Assembly: GCA_910579645.1 (NCBI GenBank)
Contig: CAJTVK010000188.1
Location: forward strand, 1 to 6,102
DNA length: 6,102 nt
Direction: 5' to 3'
From: an uncultured Lachnospiraceae bacterium
GTDB taxonomy: Bacteria > Bacillota > Clostridia > Lachnospirales > Lachnospiraceae
The notes under the pieces were generated by a model. The model searched no databases. It was not told the origin of the DNA and saw only the letters and a list, made by a program, of their open reading frames with translations. Numbering within the stretch: position 1 is the first letter of the stretch; every line of letters begins with the position of its first letter. Shown piece after piece: positions 1 through 5,970 of this stretch. The position numbers and the translations under genes were made by a program.

Positions 1-3
1 CCT

Positions 4-32
4 ATTATACACAGTCTCCTGGCCGATTACAA
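4..32 (-). promoter_or_regulatory. Candidate sigma-A promoter directed off the left edge
   Basis: Read on the minus strand, TTGTAA (32-27, 4 of 6 to the -35 consensus) is followed after exactly 17 nt by a perfect TATAAT (9-4). It lies just downstream of the stop of the SymE-like gene and would start transcription at or beyond the window edge, so it probably serves the next minus-strand gene. No hairpin terminator is visible between that stop codon and this promoter. Confidence 0.45.
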
Positions 33-59
33 TACACACCGAACCTGTCTCACAACATT

Positions 60-641
60 TTATCCTTTTTCATCCTTCAAGATAACCAGTTTATTCTGGT
101 AGCACTCCACAGACACGCTACAGCCAATCTCAAAGCCCCACTGCTCCACCCAGTTCCCCTGCAGGATAATCTGCGGCACACTTTTCCCACTCTTTGTTGT
201 AAATGAATATGCTTTCATCCTTCGGGTAGCCATAGTATAACCCAAAACCGTATCCTCTGCCACCATACATTCATTCAACTGAAATCTTTCCATGACCTGG
301 AACATTCTTGACAGCATGGCGTCTTTCCCATATCTGCAGGTTTCCGTAAAATCTGGGCTTTTCTGACCGTTCATGCTGCCCTTCATTTCCTGGAACAAGA
401 CCTGCTGGTTCTGGCGGACAAATCCTGACAACATCCAGAAGTTGTTCAGTTCATAGAGCGTATCTGCCACAGAATAGAATTCTTTTTTTGTCAGGTTGCG
501 GTTGGAATAGTAGCCTGAAAAATCTTCGTCCCTTGCCATCATCAAAAACCGTATCAGTTCCACAAACTCCCTCCGCTCTGACTCTGATTTTAAAGTTTCA
601 TGTTCTGCTGCAATATACTGGTTCAAATTGTTTTTCATCAT
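60..641 (-). CDS. Two-domain protein with C-terminal SymE-like (AbrB-fold) domain
   Basis: The protein has 193 residues. The last 50 or so (about 142-189) fit the SymE toxin pattern: a short beta strand, then PQIILQGNWVEQWGFEIG, then SVSVECYQNKLVIL, matching the family's I-x-L-x-G-x-W-hydrophobic...GF..G..V.V....L.I signature. SymE proteins have a swapped-hairpin AbrB/SpoVT-type fold, and E. coli SymE is an SOS-induced toxin controlled by the antisense RNA SymR. The preceding 140 residues are hydrophilic and probably helical, with a charged segment near 15-40 and an aromatic stretch near 60-72; I do not recognise them. Typical SymE proteins are much shorter, so this is an extended form. ATG at 641 was chosen because AAGGA (653-649) lies 7 nt upstream; GTG at 644 (4 nt) and ATG at 638 (10 nt) are alternatives. 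Toxicity is not shown; it could equally be a DNA-binding regulator. Confidence 0.85.
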   Translation of the reverse strand: MMKNNLNQYIAAEHETLKSESERREFVELIRFLMMARDEDFSGYYSNRNLTKKEFYSVADTLYELNNFWMLSGFVRQNQQVLFQEMKGSMNGQKSPDFTETCRYGKDAMLSRMFQVMERFQLNECMVAEDTVLGYTMATRRMKAYSFTTKSGKSVPQIILQGNWVEQWGFEIGCSVSVECYQNKLVILKDEKG

Positions 642-724
642 CACTTCATCCTTCTTTCTGATTGAATTTATTGCAAAAGCACAAGTTTCAAATCCATAGT
701 TTTAATCCCTAATTCCCGGAACAT

Positions 725-747
725 AAAAACAGACGGCGCACCGTCTG
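725..747 (-). terminator. Rho-independent terminator (minus strand)
   Basis: A perfect 7-bp stem, CAGACGG/CCGTCTG (730-736 with 741-747), has a 4-nt loop and is followed on the minus strand by five T residues (729-725). On the plus strand it is followed by a run of G, so it can only work as a minus-strand terminator. No minus-strand gene ends directly before it. It may be a second stop for read-through from rlmH, or the leftover terminator of a lost gene, and it insulates the SymE-like gene from upstream transcription. Confidence 0.6.
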
Positions 748-801
748 GGGGGTGTGCCCAAAAAAGAAAATCCTTTACGCCAGCTTCCTGTCAATTCGGA
801 T

Positions 802-1034
802 GGCTATGGCGATATAAAAATTCACTTAGCTGAAATATTGGAAAAAAAGAACATTTCCCTCAACTAATTATCTTTCCGCACGGAAATGCAGAGAACACAA
901 TTAAGAAATTACAGGGATAACAAAATACAGCGTCTGGATATCGACATTCTGAAACGCCTATGTTATGTGTTAGAGTGTAATCTGACTGACCTGATAGAAT
1001 AATCCCACCAGAAGAAACACAGAATCTACAATAG
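802..1034 (+). pseudogene. Decayed XRE-family (Cro/CI-type) HTH regulator
   Basis: The plus frame from about 802 reads GYGDIKIHLAEILEKKNISLN, a TAA stop at 865-867, then LSFRTEMQRTQLRNYRDNKI and QRLDIDILKRLCYVLECNL up to TAA at 1000-1002. This is the layout of short XRE regulators: a first helix, a helix-turn-helix around the MQRTQL recognition helix, then the LD...LKRLC...L.C...DL tail. The internal TAA falls where the family usually has a polar residue, so a single CAA-to-TAA change would explain it. At the 3' end one base appears to be missing after GAA (997-999). Restoring it gives a tail beginning IPPEETQ and ending at TAG 1032-1034, as in relatives ending in EYIPP. No in-frame ATG with a good ribosome binding site is visible upstream, so the 5' end is uncertain. 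An intact family member would have about 70 residues. Restart at ATG 886 would leave half a domain. Confidence 0.75.
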
Positions 1035-1062
1035 AATCCTTGCAAAGCATGGATTCTATTGT
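1028..1062. repeat. Perfect 12-bp inverted repeat (long hairpin)
   Basis: ACAATAGAATCC (1028-1039) and GGATTCTATTGT (1051-1062) are exact reverse complements. After one T-T mismatch the loop closes further with TGC/GCA around AAA. No T-run follows on either strand, so it is not a standard terminator. It overlaps the repaired stop of the XRE remnant and sits 11 bp beyond the minus-strand terminator of rlmH. It could be a structured 3' end, a protein-binding palindrome or the scar of a small mobile element. Confidence 0.6.
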
Positions 1063-1072
1063 CATGAATAGC

Positions 1073-1107
1073 AAAACCCCATGGAAGCTACACTCTCCCA
1101 TGGGGTT
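1073..1107 (-). terminator. Rho-independent terminator of rlmH
   Basis: A perfect 10-bp stem, AACCCCATGG (1075-1084) with CCATGGGGTT (1098-1107), has a 13-nt loop. On the minus strand it runs into TTTT (1076-1073), the first two of which pair in the stem. It begins 56 nt after the rlmH stop codon, in the right orientation. The T-run is short, but the GC-rich stem is strong. Confidence 0.7.
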
Positions 1108-1162
1108 AAAAATGCAAATCTTATTCTCTTTTAATTTCAAGAACCTATGTTCTTTTTTGTCC

Positions 1163-1642
1163 TTACTTATGATATGGTTCTCCATTCATAATCCGATATG
1201 CCCTATAAATCTGTTCTGCCAGTATCACCCGCATCAGCTGATGAGGAAATGTCATATCCGAAAAGCTGAGCAGTTCGTCCGCCCGTGCGGAAACGGACTG
1301 ATGCAGCCCTAGGGAACCGCCGATGATAAACTGAATATGGCTCCTCCCATAGACCGCCAGATTCTCCATATGATTGGCAAAAGCAACCGAATCCGTCTTC
1401 CTGCCCCTTATTTCCAAAGCAATCACATAAGCTTCTGCCTTCACCTGCCGCAGTATCCGCTCTGCCTCTCTTTCCTTAATCTGTTCTTCCAAAGCCGCGC
1501 CCGCCCCGTCGGGTGTTTTCTCGTCTTCCACTTCTATCACTTCCAGGCGGCAGTATTTGCCAAGACGTTTCCCATATTCCGCTATCGCTTCCCTATAATA
1601 CTTTTCCTTGATTTTTCCTACCGCTATAATAGTGATTCTCAT
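1163..1642 (-). CDS. rlmH: 23S rRNA (pseudouridine(1915)-N(3))-methyltransferase RlmH
   Basis: RlmH is a SPOUT-class enzyme that uses S-adenosylmethionine to methylate N3 of pseudouridine 1915 in helix 69 of 23S rRNA, acting on assembled 70S ribosomes. The 159-residue length is normal for the family. The N-terminus MRITIIAVGKIKEKYY is the first strand of the family fold, ALEIRG is at 75-80, the glycine-rich SAM-binding knot FIIGGSLGL is at 105-113, and the closing block FSDMTFPHQLMRVILAEQIY (127-146) runs into the invariant C-terminus NGEPYHK, so the protein is complete. AAAGG (1655-1651) lies 8 nt before the ATG and GGAG (1649-1646) 3 nt before it. It starts 44 nt after the MORN-protein gene with no terminator between them, so cotranscription is likely. 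A hairpin terminator follows. Confidence 0.97.
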   Translation of the reverse strand: MRITIIAVGKIKEKYYREAIAEYGKRLGKYCRLEVIEVEDEKTPDGAGAALEEQIKEREAERILRQVKAEAYVIALEIRGRKTDSVAFANHMENLAVYGRSHIQFIIGGSLGLHQSVSARADELLSFSDMTFPHQLMRVILAEQIYRAYRIMNGEPYHK

Positions 1643-1686
1643 ATGCTCCGCCTTTGCTTAAGTGTCTGCAGGAATCTCCTCACATC

Positions 1687-2838
1687 CTACTTTGCCGCAG
1701 AAATCAGCCCTTCCACGCCATGGTTCTTATTCTCCGTGCTCTTCATCCACTGATAATTCTCCGGGTTAGTCACTTCCGTAATGATTGGGTACCTGCCTTC
1801 CTTGTCTTTGTTCCCAAGAGCCTTCCACACTCCTTCGGTGGCTGTACCGTTCCATTCTTTCGTATTGCCCCCCTTATAATAATTTGTAATATAAATGTCC
1901 CCGTGATAAAGTCCGTTCTTAAAATTACCGATATAATTCCGGTTATACCCTACGCCCTCTTCCAAGTTCTCATCAATAAAATCATAATGCTCCGCTCCTT
2001 CCCCATTCGGAAGGTCATTCGCCCAAGTTCCCGAATAACTGTGCTGAAGATACAGACTGTCCTTAGCCTTTGCGTTTTGGTCATATACATAAAATTTAAC
2101 CCACATGCCGGCTCCGCTTCTCACGCCGTCTTTCCACTCACCATAGTAATACTGATTATCCGTATACATGGCGAGGCCCTTCCCATTCGGACGGTTCTGA
2201 CCATCGGTATCGCCGAAATAATAATATTTCGTCGTCCCTGACAGTTTCTCGGATGCCGCACGGTATCTGGGCAGGTAGGCCAAGTCTTCCACTGCTTTCA
2301 TGTTGCCCGCCTCCCAATAACCCTTCATTTCCGACATCTGTCTGGGAAGGTCCACTTCCACGGTCAGCAGATTTTCACTAACTTCTTTCTGCCACTTTGC
2401 CGTAGTTTGCTGATTCTCCGCCGTATTTCCCGCCTTTTTTGCCTCTTCCTCCATGATGGATTCCGGTGCCTGCATCTGTGTATTCTCCACTACCACCGCA
2501 GGCTCTTCTACAGGTGCGGACGGCTCTTGTGCTTCCGCAGGCAGCTTCCCCTCATCTCCCAAACCATCCTGGCTGCCTGCTTCCTGTCCTTCCGGCTCTT
2601 GCGGCTCTTGCGGTTTTTCCGGTTCCTCCGGCTCTTTTACCACATTCTCTGCCGTAACGCTCCCCTCCTGACCGTTATTGGCATAATCCACAATATCCGA
2701 CTGTAATTTACTGTTGGAATCCATGCTTTCCCCTTTCCTGACGGAATGGACAATCACACTTATCCCGCAAATTATAAGAATCAAAACCAAGGCAATCCCT
2801 ATTGTGACTAATTTCGCTTTTTTGTTATCATCCTTCAT
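1687..2838 (-). CDS. Membrane-anchored MORN-repeat protein
   Basis: The protein has 383 residues from ATG 2838, or 387 from ATG 2850. In the longer numbering, a lysine-rich N-terminus precedes one transmembrane helix (about 14-36, LVTIGIALVLILIICGISVI), suggesting an N-in anchor with the rest outside. A Pro/Glu/Gln-rich low-complexity linker spans about 72-135 (repeated EPEEPEKPQEPQEPE pattern). MORN-type units follow: YYFGDTDGQNRPNGKGLAMY (210-229), YGEWKDGVRSGAGMW (236-250), YSGTWANDLPNGEGAEHY (272-289) and YIGNFKNGLYHGDIYIT (306-322), with a weaker unit near 334-345. MORN repeats form beta-hairpin arrays that bind lipids or proteins; the role here is unknown, perhaps at the cell envelope. 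AAAGGAG (2858-2852) is 1 nt from ATG 2850, which is too close, and 13 nt from ATG 2838. I prefer 2838 because it also overlaps the upstream frame's stop as ATGA. rlmH follows 44 nt downstream. Confidence 0.85.
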   Translation of the reverse strand: MKDDNKKAKLVTIGIALVLILIICGISVIVHSVRKGESMDSNSKLQSDIVDYANNGQEGSVTAENVVKEPEEPEKPQEPQEPEGQEAGSQDGLGDEGKLPAEAQEPSAPVEEPAVVVENTQMQAPESIMEEEAKKAGNTAENQQTTAKWQKEVSENLLTVEVDLPRQMSEMKGYWEAGNMKAVEDLAYLPRYRAASEKLSGTTKYYYFGDTDGQNRPNGKGLAMYTDNQYYYGEWKDGVRSGAGMWVKFYVYDQNAKAKDSLYLQHSYSGTWANDLPNGEGAEHYDFIDENLEEGVGYNRNYIGNFKNGLYHGDIYITNYYKGGNTKEWNGTATEGVWKALGNKDKEGRYPIITEVTNPENYQWMKSTENKNHGVEGLISAAK

Positions 2839-3011
2839 AATAACGTCCATGCTCCTTTCACTTTCTGCAAGTCCATGCCGCCGGCCACGGATTTTTGCAG
2901 GAATGCCTTTTCCCCTTCTCCCTGACCAAATACAGCCGCAAAGACATGCTTCGCATCCGTTATGCCAGTCAGCAACCCCGCTGTAAGCAACGGGGCATCA
3001 ATCTTCCAACG
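2835..3011 (-). pseudogene. 58-codon open frame coupled to the MORN gene; possible gene remnant
   Basis: Between an in-frame TAG (3014-3012) and TGA (2837-2835) the minus strand is open for 58 codons and reads like real protein: ...LLTGITDAKHVFAAVF, GQGEGEKAFLQKSVAGGM, DLQKVKGAWTLL. Its TGA overlaps the preferred MORN start as ATGA, the usual arrangement for translational coupling. There is no convincing start codon: the only ATG is internal (residue 46), and the 5' third coincides with the structured element. It may be the 3' end of a gene cut by insertion of that element, or an accidental open frame. I do not recognise a family. Confidence 0.3.
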
Positions 3012-3133
3012 CTACAGAGCACAATTGCAGGGTGCAATTGCAGGATGCAATACATCTTCGATGTATAGGCATGCCCCTCGCTGCAGTCGTTAAATATCCG
3101 CACAGGGCGGCTGCTTGACCCGTTGCTCACGGG
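2976..3133 (-). ncRNA. Candidate structured leader RNA upstream of the MORN gene
   Basis: On the minus-strand RNA, positions 3130-3119 (GUGAGCAACGGG) can pair with 2994-2983 (CCCGUUGCUUAC) in a 12-bp closing helix with one G-U wobble. That wobble would be an A-C mismatch in a plus-strand RNA, so the minus strand is favoured. Inside lie hairpins CCGC/GCGG (3098-3101 with 3107-3110) and ATACATC/GATGTAT (3050-3056 with 3060-3066, 3-nt loop). Competing pairings exist: GGGGCAU (3077-3071) with AUGCCCC (2998-2992), local CCCCG/CGGGG (2976-2980 with 2991-2995), and CCCGT/ACGGG (3119-3123 with 3129-3133). It lies just downstream of an extended -10 promoter. It matches no riboswitch class I know. A dispersed intergenic repeat family is an equally good explanation. 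Confidence 0.4.
3022..3047. repeat. 13-bp tandem repeat, two copies
   Basis: CAATTGCAGGGTG (3022-3034) is followed directly by CAATTGCAGGATG (3035-3047), with one mismatch and a partial third start (CAA at 3048). The junction makes a 10-bp palindrome TGCAATTGCA (3033-3042). It sits inside the candidate structured leader and could vary in copy number between strains. Confidence 0.7.
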
Positions 3134-3158
3134 AATAGACATTCTGATTGTATCAATA

Positions 3159-3167
3159 ATTATATCA
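3159..3167 (-). promoter_or_regulatory. Extended -10 promoter for the MORN/rlmH unit
   Basis: The minus strand reads TGATATAAT (3167-3159), a perfect TATAAT with the upstream TGN extension. The -35 region 17 nt further up (TCTTAT) is poor, which is common for extended -10 promoters. Flanking DNA from about 3134 to 3275 is AT-rich and holds no gene. A start near 3152 gives a leader of about 310 nt covering the structured element. Confidence 0.5.
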
Positions 3168-3275
3168 TAGAAAAAATGAAAATAAGATGCAGACTTTATT
3201 AATAGTTTCTTAATACTTACTCTTGTTACGGCCCCATTTGATTCCATCGCTTCCCTGCTTTACCGTCTGTCAACT

Positions 3276-3312
3276 AAAAATACAGATTTGTCCCCACAGG
3301 AAAAATCTGTAT
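3276..3312 (-). terminator. Rho-independent terminator of the nfnAB operon
   Basis: ATACAGATTT (3280-3289) pairs perfectly with AAATCTGTAT (3303-3312), and an inner TCC/GGA extends the helix across one mismatch. On the minus strand the stem runs into TTTTT (3280-3276). It lies about 100 nt after the nfnB stop. The stretch 3313-3414 between stop codon and hairpin shows nothing else. Confidence 0.7.
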
Positions 3313-3414
3313 CTTCATTCCGCAGGACAAATGCCGCTTTTCCGACATGCATTTCCTGTTAGGTTTCGTATTGCAAGCCTTTCCGGCACCTAGATCAATG
3401 CAATGATGTACCAG

Positions 3415-4800
3415 TTACTTATTCCTCAGATACTCGTCAATCCCTCTTGCCCCGGCTTTCCCCGCGCCCATGGCAAGAATGACGGTTGCCGCCCCTGTCA
3501 CTGCATCGCCGCCGGCATAAACCCCTTCTTTTGTGGTTTTCCCAAACTCTTCATCCGCAACGATACATTTCCATTTATTCGTCTCCAGTCCCTCCGTAGT
3601 GGAAGAAATCAACGGATTCGGAGAGGTGCCCAAAGACATGATAACCGTATCTGCCTCAATGACAAACTCGGAATCCGGCATTACCACCGGCCTTCTCCTT
3701 CCCGATTCATCCGGCTCACCCAATTCCATCCTCACACATTTCATGCCGCTTACCCATCCGTTTTCATCCGTCAGTATTTCCACCGGATTGGTCAGCAGGT
3801 CAAAGATAATCCCTTCCTCCTTCGCATGGTGCACTTCTTCCACCCTTGCCGGAAGTTCCTCTTCACTGCGCCGATACACGATATGCACTTCCGCTCCCAA
3901 ACGCAAAGCAGTTCTGGCCGCATCCATTGCCACGTTTCCGCCGCCTACGACCGCCACCTTTTTCCCCCGCATAATCGGTGTGCTTGAGGTTTCGTCAAAA
4001 GCTTTCATCAGGTTGCTTCTGGTCAGATATTCGTTGGCGGAGAACACTCCGTTGGCCTGCTCTCCCGGAATGCCCATGAACTTAGGCAGCCCGGCTCCCG
4101 AACCGATAAATACTGCGTCAAATCCCTCTTCTTCCAGCAATTCATCAATGGTCACGGATTTCCCTACTACCACATTGGTTTCAATCTTTACGCCCAAAGA
4201 TTTCACATTTTCAATTTCTTTTGCCACTACGGCCTCTTTCGGAAGACGGAACTCCGGAATCCCGTAAACAAGCACTCCGCCCGGCTCATGGAGTGCTTCG
4301 AAAATCGTCACTTCATAGCCCATCTTTGCCAAATCCCCGGCACAGGTCAGGCCTGCCGGGCCGGAACCGATTACCGCCACTTTTTTCCCGTTCTTCTCCT
4401 TTGCCCCCGCCGGCCTGATGCCGTTCTCCCTAGCCCAATCGGCCACGAAACGTTCCAGCTTGCCGATGGAAACCGGTTCTCCTTTTATGCCGCGGATACA
4501 TTTCCCTTCGCACTGGCTCTCCTGAGGGCATACACGTCCGCATACTGCCGGCAGCGCACTGGCCTCGCTGATAACCTCATATGCGGCTTTCACATCCCCG
4601 TCCTTCACCTTCTCGATGAAGCCCGGAATATTGATGGCCACCGGACAGCCCTTCACACACTGCGCATTCTTACAATTAATGCATCTGGCAGCCTCCTCCA
4701 TCGCTTCTTCCTTATTATATCCAAGGCACACTTCCTCAAAATTGGCAGCACGCACCTTTGCCTCCTGTTCCCTTACAGGCACTTTCTTCAATACATCCAT
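3415..4800 (-). CDS. nfnB: NfnB: large, bifurcating subunit of NADH-dependent ferredoxin:NADP+ oxidoreductase (GltA/glutamate synthase beta-like)
   Basis: NfnB carries the flavin that splits or merges electrons between NADPH and, on one side, ferredoxin via two [4Fe-4S] clusters and, on the other, the NfnA flavin. From ATG 4800 it has 461 residues, close to known NfnB proteins. N-terminal cysteines C40, C43, C48, C52 (CINCKNAQCVKGC) and C87, C91, C97, C101 (CGRVCPQESQCEGKC) fit the two clusters. A FAD Rossmann motif VAVIGSGPAGL is at 141-151, a second dinucleotide motif VAVVGGGNVAMD at 282-293 for NADP(H), and VYAGGDAV near the C-terminus closes the FAD site. The frame continues to ATG 4839, but homology starts at MDVLKKVPVREQ and GGAGG (4817-4813) lies 12 nt before 4800. 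It follows nfnA by 76 nt. The usual label, glutamate synthase small subunit, is unlikely: no large subunit gene is visible. Confidence 0.9.
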   Translation of the reverse strand: MDVLKKVPVREQEAKVRAANFEEVCLGYNKEEAMEEAARCINCKNAQCVKGCPVAINIPGFIEKVKDGDVKAAYEVISEASALPAVCGRVCPQESQCEGKCIRGIKGEPVSIGKLERFVADWARENGIRPAGAKEKNGKKVAVIGSGPAGLTCAGDLAKMGYEVTIFEALHEPGGVLVYGIPEFRLPKEAVVAKEIENVKSLGVKIETNVVVGKSVTIDELLEEEGFDAVFIGSGAGLPKFMGIPGEQANGVFSANEYLTRSNLMKAFDETSSTPIMRGKKVAVVGGGNVAMDAARTALRLGAEVHIVYRRSEEELPARVEEVHHAKEEGIIFDLLTNPVEILTDENGWVSGMKCVRMELGEPDESGRRRPVVMPDSEFVIEADTVIMSLGTSPNPLISSTTEGLETNKWKCIVADEEFGKTTKEGVYAGGDAVTGAATVILAMGAGKAGARGIDEYLRNK

Positions 4801-4876
4801 ACTATCTAACATCCTCCGTTCCAATGCCCTCACGGACATCCATCTGTCAATCCCTGTTTCCGCTCAAGGCCTGCCT

Positions 4877-5755
4877 TTAGCTGCACTGTCCACAGCCGCC
4901 GTGATGCGTGTCGCCTTCCTGCTGCTTCAGGACAGCCCTGCCCTCTGCCGTCTTATACATCTGCTGACGCTTCATCGCCTGATCGAAATCCACCTTATGT
5001 CCGTCAAATTCCGGCCCGTCCACACAGGCAAATTTCACTTCGCCGCCTACCGTCACACGGCATGCGCCGCACATCCCCGTGCCGTCCACCATAATCGGGT
5101 TCAGGCTTACCACGGTGGGTATGTTCAGTTCTTCCGTCATCTTGCAGACGAATTTCATCATAATCATCGGTCCGATAGCCACACAGACATCATAGTGCTT
5201 GCCTTCTTCCACAAGTTCCTTGATTGTCTGAGTCACCATGCCATGTCTCCCGTAAGAACCGTCATCCGTCGTCACATACAGATTGCCGGCCACCGCTTCC
5301 ATTTCCTTTTCCAATATAAGCAAATCCTTTGTCTTGGCGCCCACGATGACATCTGCCTCTATCCCTCTTTCCTTCAGCCATTTCACCTGTGGGTAAACCG
5401 GCGCCGTGCCTACGCCTCCAGCCACAAACAGAATTTTTTTCTTTCTCAGTTCTTCCTCCGGCTCACTGACAAATTCCGAAGGACAGCCAAGCGGCCCCAC
5501 AAAATCATGAAAACTGTCGCCCGCTTTCAGCCCTGCCATCTTTGCCGTCTCGGCTCCAACCGTCTGAAACACAATGGTAACGGTTCCCTGCTCCCTGTCA
5601 TAGTCACAGATCGTAAGCGGGATTCTTTCCCCCTCCCCGTCCTTTCTGACAATGATAAACTGCCCCGGCTGGCATCTTTTGGCAACCCGTCTTGCTTCCA
5701 CTACCATAAGGTAAATATTGGTCGTCAGTTCTCTTGCCTCTAAAATCTTATACAT
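4877..5755 (-). CDS. nfnA: NfnA: small subunit, FAD/NAD(H)-binding, [2Fe-2S] (sulfide dehydrogenase SudB-like)
   Basis: NfnA exchanges electrons with NAD(H) through its FAD and passes them to NfnB through a [2Fe-2S] cluster, so that the complex couples NADH plus reduced ferredoxin to reduction of two NADP+. The 292-residue protein has the ferredoxin-NADP reductase layout: FAD-binding RIPLTICD (44-51), NAD-binding VAGGVGTAPVYPQ (111-123) and a C-terminal cluster site D224, C229, C232, C244 (DGTGMCGACR...FAC). The Asp plus three Cys set is the ligand pattern known for Nfn. An extra tail HHGGCGQC (284-291) adds two cysteines. Related proteins are annotated as PyrK-like dihydroorotate dehydrogenase electron-transfer subunits, but the adjacent nfnB decides for Nfn. 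AGGAGG (5767-5762) lies 6 nt before ATG 5755, an ideal site. A promoter candidate lies about 140 nt upstream. Confidence 0.92.
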   Translation of the reverse strand: MYKILEARELTTNIYLMVVEARRVAKRCQPGQFIIVRKDGEGERIPLTICDYDREQGTVTIVFQTVGAETAKMAGLKAGDSFHDFVGPLGCPSEFVSEPEEELRKKKILFVAGGVGTAPVYPQVKWLKERGIEADVIVGAKTKDLLILEKEMEAVAGNLYVTTDDGSYGRHGMVTQTIKELVEEGKHYDVCVAIGPMIMMKFVCKMTEELNIPTVVSLNPIMVDGTGMCGACRVTVGGEVKFACVDGPEFDGHKVDFDQAMKRQQMYKTAEGRAVLKQQEGDTHHGGCGQCS

Positions 5756-5895
5756 CTTATCCCTCCTGCTGCTTCCGAACCGTCATGAAAGTTCCCAAAG
5801 CGTCACTGTTCACTCTGCAATTTCATTTAGTTAAGCCCCTGCCAAACATAGCAATGCAAAAGCCGGCATGGAGATTTACTGCATGAAAACCATAC

Positions 5896-5927
5896 ATTAT
5901 AATACTGGAAAAATGTAAAAAACGCAA
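5896..5927 (-). promoter_or_regulatory. Candidate sigma-A promoter of nfnAB
   Basis: On the minus strand, TTGCGT (5927-5922) is spaced 17 nt from TATTAT (5904-5899); an overlapping perfect TATAAT lies at 5901-5896. The DNA around 5911-5945 is AT-rich. A start near 5890 leaves a leader of about 135 nt with no recognisable riboswitch. I saw no clear Rex-type operator. Confidence 0.4.
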
Positions 5928-5970
5928 TAGATTTATTTAATAATGTGGGGGAATGTGGCAAAAATGCTGT

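Noticed and set aside
671..700. Plus-strand TTGCAA with CATAGT at 18-nt spacing, a possible promoter for the XRE remnant
   Set aside because: Both boxes match only 4 of 6, and the downstream gene is broken, so I did not list it as a feature.
2592..2637. Repetitive GC-rich stretch considered as a DNA repeat or CRISPR-like array
   Set aside because: It is explained by the Pro/Glu-rich linker codons of the MORN protein; there are no spaced repeats.
2969..3247. 92-codon minus-strand frame upstream of the MORN gene
   Set aside because: It runs through the promoter and the structured element in a frame with no protein-like pattern.
3533..4267. 244-codon plus-strand frame opposite nfnB
   Set aside because: It is the antisense shadow of a well-supported gene; its Ser/Pro/Thr-rich translation is the usual mirror of Gly- and Glu-rich codons.
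4616..5743. 375-codon plus-strand frame opposite nfnA
   Set aside because: It is His-, Arg- and Leu-rich antisense shadow spanning two real genes and their gap, with no ribosome binding site or domain pattern.
5803..5826. Seven-codon minus-strand frame (MKLQSEQ) in the nfnA leader with AGGGG 9 nt upstream
   Set aside because: It is too short, shows no regulatory codon run and has no attenuator hairpin after it; it is likely chance.
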